A stretch of 64,000 nt of DNA from CAIYZT01 sp052387855 (lineage in GTDB: Bacteria; Pseudomonadota; Alphaproteobacteria; Rhodobacterales; Rhodobacteraceae). Both the position numbers and the translations under genes were made by a program. This document shows positions 59,664-64,000 of the stretch, one piece after another (position 1 is the first letter of the stretch; each line of letters opens with the position of its first letter). The stretch spans positions 62,001 through 126,000 of the forward strand of contig JBQTIT010000003.1 of the NCBI GenBank assembly GCA_052387855.1. Direction: 5' to 3'. The notes beneath the pieces were generated by a model. It did no database searches. It was not told the DNA's origin and saw only the letters and a list, made by a program, of their open reading frames with translations.

Positions 59664-61805
59664 ATGATTCAGCTCGCGCAATTGATGGAGTTTCGGCCCA
59701 ATGCGGGTCAGGCCGCCGCCACGGCCGCAGACCCGGCGGAGCCCTTTGTGCTGGACATGTCGGAAAAGGCGGAACCGGCGCAGCCCGAGCCGGCCGGGGC
59801 CGAGGCTGCGCTGCCGCCGGCGCCCTTGGCCATGACGACAGCCTTGCCGGTCCTGCCCGCACCGTCTGGCGCAACCCCGGCCGATCCGCAGGTCGGCGCC
59901 GTTTCGCGCGATGGCCGCTTTGCGCTGCGGGCGCTCGCCGGGGCCGGTTCGGGTGATGGACGCGCCCTTGCTCCGCCCCAGGTCGCCCTCGCCCCGGTTG
60001 TGGGCGCCGCTGACCCCGCCCACGCGCCGGCCGTTGTCGCTGCACCGATGGCCGGCGGTTGGACCGCCTTCGCGACCGAGGCAGGCATTTCGGCCGGGCT
60101 CGTCGCCGCGCCGGCAGTTGCGCCGGACATTGCGGCGGGCACCCCGGCTGTCGCGCAGGATATGACCGGCGGGGACGCGGCCAAAGATCTGCCAGCCGGC
60201 GGGCAGCCGATGGCAAAGCGCCTGTCCGTACAGGCCGGCGTCGCCGCTGCCGGCAAGGCGCCCGTTGCTGCGGCCGGCCCCGAACCGGCCGGGGTCGTGA
60301 CCCGGGGCGTCAGTGCCGCTGCCCCCGTCGCGACTGCCCCCGATCCATCACCCCCGCAGGCTGGCCCTGCCCCGGTGGGCCCAAAGGCGGCGGCGCCGGT
60401 GCATCGAGGCCTGCCGGGCGAGGTGGCCGCTCCGGCGCCGGTGCCGGCCGCCGCCCCGGCTGTCGCGCCGGACATGGCGGCGGGCACCCCGGCTGTCGCG
60501 CGCGCGGTGATCGGCGGGGGCGCGGTCAAAGGTCTGCCGGCTGGCGGCCCGCCGCCGGCGATAGGCGTGTCCGTCAAGGTCGGCGCCGCCGATGCCGGCA
60601 AGGCGCCCGATGCTGCGGCCGCCCCCGAACCCGCTGCGGTCGCGACCCGGGGCGAAAGTGCCGCTGCCCCTGTCGCGATTGCCCCCGATCCATCGCTCTC
60701 GCTGGCCGGCCCTGCCCCGGCAGGCCCAAAGGCGGTGGCGCCAGTGCATCGCGGCGTGCCGGGCGATGTGGCCGCTCCGGCTCCGGCGCCGGTGCCGGTC
60801 GCTGCGCCGTCCGCCCCGTTGCCATCCGGCGCGGGTCACGCCGCCCTTTCCACGGCGGCCCCGCCGCTGGGTCCGGTGACCATGCCAGTCCCGCCGCCCG
60901 CCGTGGGCGCGGACCGGGCGAAGCAGGTCGCCGCCCCGCCGCCCATTCCATTTCCGCTCTCGCGGCAGGCGGCGGCCGAGTTGCGGTTTCTTGACCGGCT
61001 CGCCATTCCGGCAGCGTCCGAGCCGGCCGATCTCGCCCCCGCCGCGCCGGTCCGCGCGGAGCCGCCGGCCGCCGCGCCCTTGCACCAGCCGGCTGCGGCA
61101 GCGGCACCTGAGGCGCCGTCCCCATTCGCCGCGCCGGATCCTGCCGCCATGACGGCGGACCCCGCGCTGCCCGCCGCCGCTGTGCCGGATCTCATGCGCG
61201 AGCCTTCCAGCCGGCCTGGCACCGAAGAGGTCCAGGGGTCAGCCGCCCCCTTGACCGCGCCGGCCCAGCCCGCGCCCCAGCCCGCGCTCCTGCCCGGCCT
61301 TGCCGGGACAGAGCAGGGCGCCGCCACCGTGGTCACGCCCGCCGTGACCGGGGCCCCTGCGCCCGGCCAAAGCGCCGATCAGCCTGCCGCGCCCCCGGCC
61401 GCCCCCCCACCGGCCGAGGCCCTGACGCGCCAGGTCGCGGAACGGATCGTGTCGCTTGGCGCGGACCGGGCAGAGGTTCAGCTTTCGCCTGCGGAACTTG
61501 GCCGTTTGCGGTTCGAAATCACGCAGCGCGGCGAGATGGTTCAGGTTGTCGTTTCGGCGGAGCGGTCTGAAACGCTCGACCTGCTGCGCCGCAACGGCGA
61601 GCACCTGCTGCAAGAGCTTCGCACCATGGGCTTTTCGGGAAGCGCGCTGAACTTTGGCGCCTGGGGCGGGCGGCCCGGCAGCGCGGAACCGCCGCAGCCG
61701 CAGGAGCCTGAAACGCCGCCCGCGCCAGAGCCGCTCGCCGCCGCCCCGCCCGTTGCCCGCGCACCGGCCCGTGCCGATGGTCGCGGTCTGGACCTCAGAC
61801 TCTGA
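59664..61805 (+). CDS. fliK: Flagellar hook-length control protein FliK
   Basis: A 713-residue hook ruler. The N-terminal and middle parts are extremely Ala/Pro-rich and contain a near-perfect 115-residue tandem duplication (60121-60465 and 60466-60810). The C-terminal export-switch domain is typical: VAERIVSLGADRAEVQLSPA, ELGRLRFEITQRGEMVQVVV and LRRNGEHLLQELRTMGFSGS. ATG 59664 chosen; the frame is open upstream across flgJ. The ruler length sets the hook length, so the duplication may matter. flgD follows after 11 bases. Confidence 0.92.
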   Translation: MIQLAQLMEFRPNAGQAAATAADPAEPFVLDMSEKAEPAQPEPAGAEAALPPAPLAMTTALPVLPAPSGATPADPQVGAVSRDGRFALRALAGAGSGDGRALAPPQVALAPVVGAADPAHAPAVVAAPMAGGWTAFATEAGISAGLVAAPAVAPDIAAGTPAVAQDMTGGDAAKDLPAGGQPMAKRLSVQAGVAAAGKAPVAAAGPEPAGVVTRGVSAAAPVATAPDPSPPQAGPAPVGPKAAAPVHRGLPGEVAAPAPVPAAAPAVAPDMAAGTPAVARAVIGGGAVKGLPAGGPPPAIGVSVKVGAADAGKAPDAAAAPEPAAVATRGESAAAPVAIAPDPSLSLAGPAPAGPKAVAPVHRGVPGDVAAPAPAPVPVAAPSAPLPSGAGHAALSTAAPPLGPVTMPVPPPAVGADRAKQVAAPPPIPFPLSRQAAAELRFLDRLAIPAASEPADLAPAAPVRAEPPAAAPLHQPAAAAAPEAPSPFAAPDPAAMTADPALPAAAVPDLMREPSSRPGTEEVQGSAAPLTAPAQPAPQPALLPGLAGTEQGAATVVTPAVTGAPAPGQSADQPAAPPAAPPPAEALTRQVAERIVSLGADRAEVQLSPAELGRLRFEITQRGEMVQVVVSAERSETLDLLRRNGEHLLQELRTMGFSGSALNFGAWGGRPGSAEPPQPQEPETPPAPEPLAAAPPVARAPARADGRGLDLRL
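60121..60810 (+). repeat. 345-bp imperfect tandem duplication inside fliK
   Basis: Two in-frame copies, 60121-60465 and 60466-60810. Both start with APD(I/M)AAGTPAVA and include AGPAP(V/A)GPKA(A/V)APVHRG and PG(E/D)VAAPAP. Differences are scattered base changes, so the duplication is not recent. Confidence 0.82.
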
Positions 61806-61816
61806 AGGGATGACGC

Positions 61817-62590
61817 ATGGAAACCTATCTGCCCACCGGCGCGCCGGCCGGAACCGTCAAGACAAGCTCGTCCGAGACCACGGTCACCTCGGATTACGAG
61901 ACCTTTCTTTTGATGATGACCACGCAGATCCAGAACCAGGACCCGCTCGATCCGATGGATTCCAACGAATTCGCGGTGCAGCTTGCGACCTTTTCAAGCG
62001 TCGAGCAACAGGTGCTGACCAACGAACTTCTCTATGGCCTGAATTCCACATTGGCCCTGACCGGCATGGCCGACATGGTCGGATGGATCGGAAACGAGGT
62101 GCGCGTGGCCGCGCCGGTCCATCTGGACGGTGAAAGCACCTTGACCCTGTCGCCGAACCCCGCCTCGGTCGCGGACCAGGCGGTGCTGGTGGTGACCGAT
62201 CTGGACGGGGTGGAGGTGGCCCGGCAAGACATTCCGGTCTCGACCGCGGATTACGTCTGGACCCCCGTGGACGCCGAGGGCAACCCCCTGCCCGAGGGGA
62301 TCTACAACCTCTCTCTGGAAAGTTATTCGGACGGCGTGCTGCTGGGCGAAACGGAGGTTGAGCATTATTCCCTGGTCCAAGAGGTGCGCGCCTCGCCCAG
62401 CGGGGCCACCGTGGTCTTTGAAGGCGGGATCGAGGTGCCGGTGATCTATGTGACCGCCGTGCGCACGCCGACTGACGGAACCGCCATTGTGGTGCCCCCG
62501 GTCGAAGTCCCGCCTTTGGACGTGCCGCCCGATGAGGTGCCGCTGGACGAGGTGCCGCTGGACGAGGTGCCGCCGGAACTGGCCGCGTAG
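61817..62590 (+). CDS. flgD: Flagellar hook cap/assembly protein FlgD
   Basis: A 257-residue hook scaffolding protein. The N-terminal FlgD motif is YETFLLMMTTQIQNQDPLDP then MDSNEFAVQLATFSSVEQQV. The C-terminal part has a fibronectin-like fold (EVARQDIPVSTADYVWTPVD; GNPLPEGIYNLSLESY) and ends in an unusual Pro/Asp/Glu/Val tail with three DEVPL-type units from a 15-bp tandem (62531-62575). The tail goes beyond the usual family end. Confidence 0.93.
   Translation: METYLPTGAPAGTVKTSSSETTVTSDYETFLLMMTTQIQNQDPLDPMDSNEFAVQLATFSSVEQQVLTNELLYGLNSTLALTGMADMVGWIGNEVRVAAPVHLDGESTLTLSPNPASVADQAVLVVTDLDGVEVARQDIPVSTADYVWTPVDAEGNPLPEGIYNLSLESYSDGVLLGETEVEHYSLVQEVRASPSGATVVFEGGIEVPVIYVTAVRTPTDGTAIVVPPVEVPPLDVPPDEVPLDEVPLDEVPPELAA
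62531..62575 (+). repeat. Three 15-bp tandem units at the end of flgD
   Basis: GATGAGGTGCCGCTG followed by two near copies, encoding DEVPLDEVPLDEVPP. Similar but less exact units precede it (VEVPPLDVPP). Confidence 0.85.
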
Positions 62591-62591
62591 G

Positions 62592-64000
62592 TTACAGACC
62601 CAGGCCCAGCCCGAACCCCGCCGCCGCCGCCACGACCACGGCCAGAACGGCCCAGCGCCGGCGCGGGCGGGTGCGGACCTTGGCCGGCGCGGGCGGGGCG
62701 GCCTGACCGATCAGCGCCCCCTCGACCATCTTGGCCAGGCGCGGCCCGAATCGCGTCAGCACCAGCGCGGCCGCGGCCAGGTCGCGCAGCGTGGCCAGAG
62801 GGCCGACGTTGCGCGCGATATAGGCCTCGACCACCGGTCTTGCGGCGGACCAGATGTTGATCTGGGGGTCAAGTTCGCGCGCGACGCCCTCGACCACGAC
62901 CATGGTGCGTTGCAGCAGGATCAGCTCTGTCCGCGTCTCCATCCCGAAGGTCTCGGTCACCTCGAAGAGAAAGGCCAGCACCCGCGCCATCGACATATGG
63001 GTGGCGTCCATGCCAAAGATCGGCTCGCCCACGGCGCGCAGGGCGCGGCAGAACTCGTCGATGTCGCGGTCGGCCGGCACATAGCCGGCCTCGAAATGCA
63101 CCTCGGCGACGCGGCGATAATCGCGGCGCATGAAGCCCATCAGGATCTCGGCATAGACGCGGCGGGTATAGTCGTCGATCCGCCCCATGATGCCGAAGTC
63201 ATAGGCGATGATGTCGCCATTCGCGGCGATCTTGAGGTTGCCCTGATGCATGTCGCCGTGAAACAGCCCGTCGCGCAGCGCGTGCGACAGAAAGAGCGAC
63301 AGCAGACGCGCCGCGATGGCCGGCCGGTCGTGGCCCGCCGCGTCCAGCGCCGCCGCGTCCGACAGCGCGATGCCCTCGGCCCAGTCCAGCGTCATCACGG
63401 TGCGGGCCGACAGGTTCCAGACCGGGCGCGGCACCTGAAAGCCGGCATCGCCCCGGGTGTTGTCGGCAAATTCGCTGGCGACCGAGCTTTCCAGCCGCAG
63501 GTCCAGCTCGCCCATCACGATGCCTTCGAAATGCGCGACCACCTCGACCGGGCGCAGCCGGCGCGAAAAGGGGGCGAGGAATTCGATGGCTTCGGCGGCA
63601 AAGTAAAAGGCGTCGATGTCACGGCGAAAGGCGCGCTCGATTCCGGGGCGCAGCACCTTGACGGCCACGTCGCGCCCGGTCTCGCGCACCGTGGCGCGGT
63701 GGACCTGCGCGATCGAGGCGGCCGCGATCGGCTCTGAAAAGGCGCTGAACAGCGTTTCCACCGGCGCGCCCAGTTCGGCCGCGATCATCGCGCGGGCCTC
63801 GTTCATCGGAAAGGGGGGAAGCCTGTCCTGAAGGACCTTCAGTTGTGCCGCCAGCACCTCGCCCACGATGTCCGACCGGGTGGACAGGATCTGCCCGAAC
63901 TTGATGTAGGCCGGGCCCAGCGCGGTCATCGCGCGCGTTACCGGCGGCAGGGAGGGATCGCCGCGCAGACCCAGCGCCTTGAACGGCCAGCTCACCGCCC
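62592..64000 (-). CDS. ubiB: UbiB, ABC1-family atypical kinase (cut by window edge)
   Basis: The C-terminal 468 or so residues of UbiB, needed for ubiquinone synthesis. The ABC1 signature KFGQILSTRSD, the Ala-rich nucleotide loop AAASIAQVHRA, the catalytic-loop-like GDMHQGNLKI and the metal-binding YDFGIMGRIDD are present. The gene ends in a membrane helix, RRWAVLAVVVAAAAGFGLGL. The N-terminus is beyond position 64000. Convergent with flgD, one base apart. Confidence 0.94.
   Translation of the reverse strand, partial: AVSWPFKALGLRGDPSLPPVTRAMTALGPAYIKFGQILSTRSDIVGEVLAAQLKVLQDRLPPFPMNEARAMIAAELGAPVETLFSAFSEPIAAASIAQVHRATVRETGRDVAVKVLRPGIERAFRRDIDAFYFAAEAIEFLAPFSRRLRPVEVVAHFEGIVMGELDLRLESSVASEFADNTRGDAGFQVPRPVWNLSARTVMTLDWAEGIALSDAAALDAAGHDRPAIAARLLSLFLSHALRDGLFHGDMHQGNLKIAANGDIIAYDFGIMGRIDDYTRRVYAEILMGFMRRDYRRVAEVHFEAGYVPADRDIDEFCRALRAVGEPIFGMDATHMSMARVLAFLFEVTETFGMETRTELILLQRTMVVVEGVARELDPQINIWSAARPVVEAYIARNVGPLATLRDLAAAALVLTRFGPRLAKMVEGALIGQAAPPAPAKVRTRPRRRWAVLAVVVAAAAGFGLGLGL

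Overview
This 64 kb window comes from a high-GC alphaproteobacterium, most likely a member of the Rhodobacteraceae (Rhodobacter/Paracoccus-like relatives). The reasons are the FlaF/FlbT/DUF1217 flagellin module, the Fla2-type gene order of the flagellar cluster, CtrA-like TTAA-N7-TTAA motifs in front of several flagellar units, and housekeeping proteins whose sequence style fits that family. I see no tRNA, rRNA, CRISPR array, phage or insertion sequence.

Region 1 (1-17.1 kb) is mostly housekeeping. It holds the start of argG (minus, cut by the edge), an Hpt protein divergent from a response regulator with a PP2C phosphatase domain, a NUDIX gene broken by a TGA, hslO (Hsp33), a CoA-pyrophosphatase-type NUDIX gene and the CCA-adding enzyme. 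Two overlapping ABC exporter half-transporters follow (the first frameshifted, with a possible 10-residue leader peptide in front) and then an RlmD/TrmA-type RNA methyltransferase. A small envelope group comes next: two L,D-transpeptidases and a CAP-domain lipoprotein. After it lie a short secreted protein, hemH, a BioC-like methyltransferase, comF, grxC, a nitrilase-family amidase and a MarR regulator.

Region 2 (17.2-29.6 kb) concerns the cell surface. It has an NAD-dependent epimerase, an initiating sugar transferase, a FlaA1/CapD-type nucleotide-sugar dehydratase (frameshifted), and the exopolysaccharide proteins YjbH and YjbF. A second short secreted protein, paralogous to the first, is followed by an intergenic stretch with a strong terminator and two 65-bp REP-like repeats. 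The tamA-tamB outer-membrane assembly genes lie on the minus strand. An aldo/keto reductase separates this region from the motility genes.

Region 3 (30.9-62.6 kb) is one large flagellar cluster in alternating blocks: motB, flgE-flgK-flgL-flgI (+); fliF-fliH-fliN-fliP (-); fliL, a coiled-coil protein, motE-like (frameshifted), motA, a 767-residue secreted protein, an SLT transglycosylase, flhA-fliR-flhB and a FliJ-sized protein (+); flgB-flgC-fliE-fliQ-flgF-flgG-flgA-flgH and a second FliL-like gene (-); fliI (+); flagellin, flaF, flbT and DUF1217 (-); flgJ and a FlgN-sized protein (-); fliK-flgD (+). Together these encode the rod, hook, rings, most of the export gate and ATPase, stator, filament and flagellin control. 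No fliG, fliM, fliD, fliS or chemotaxis genes are visible, so some switch and cap parts must be encoded elsewhere. The window ends inside ubiB (minus).

Four genes are interrupted: one by a nonsense codon and three by single-base changes in homopolymers (T4, TT, C8). The homopolymer pattern suggests sequencing or assembly error at least as much as true gene decay.
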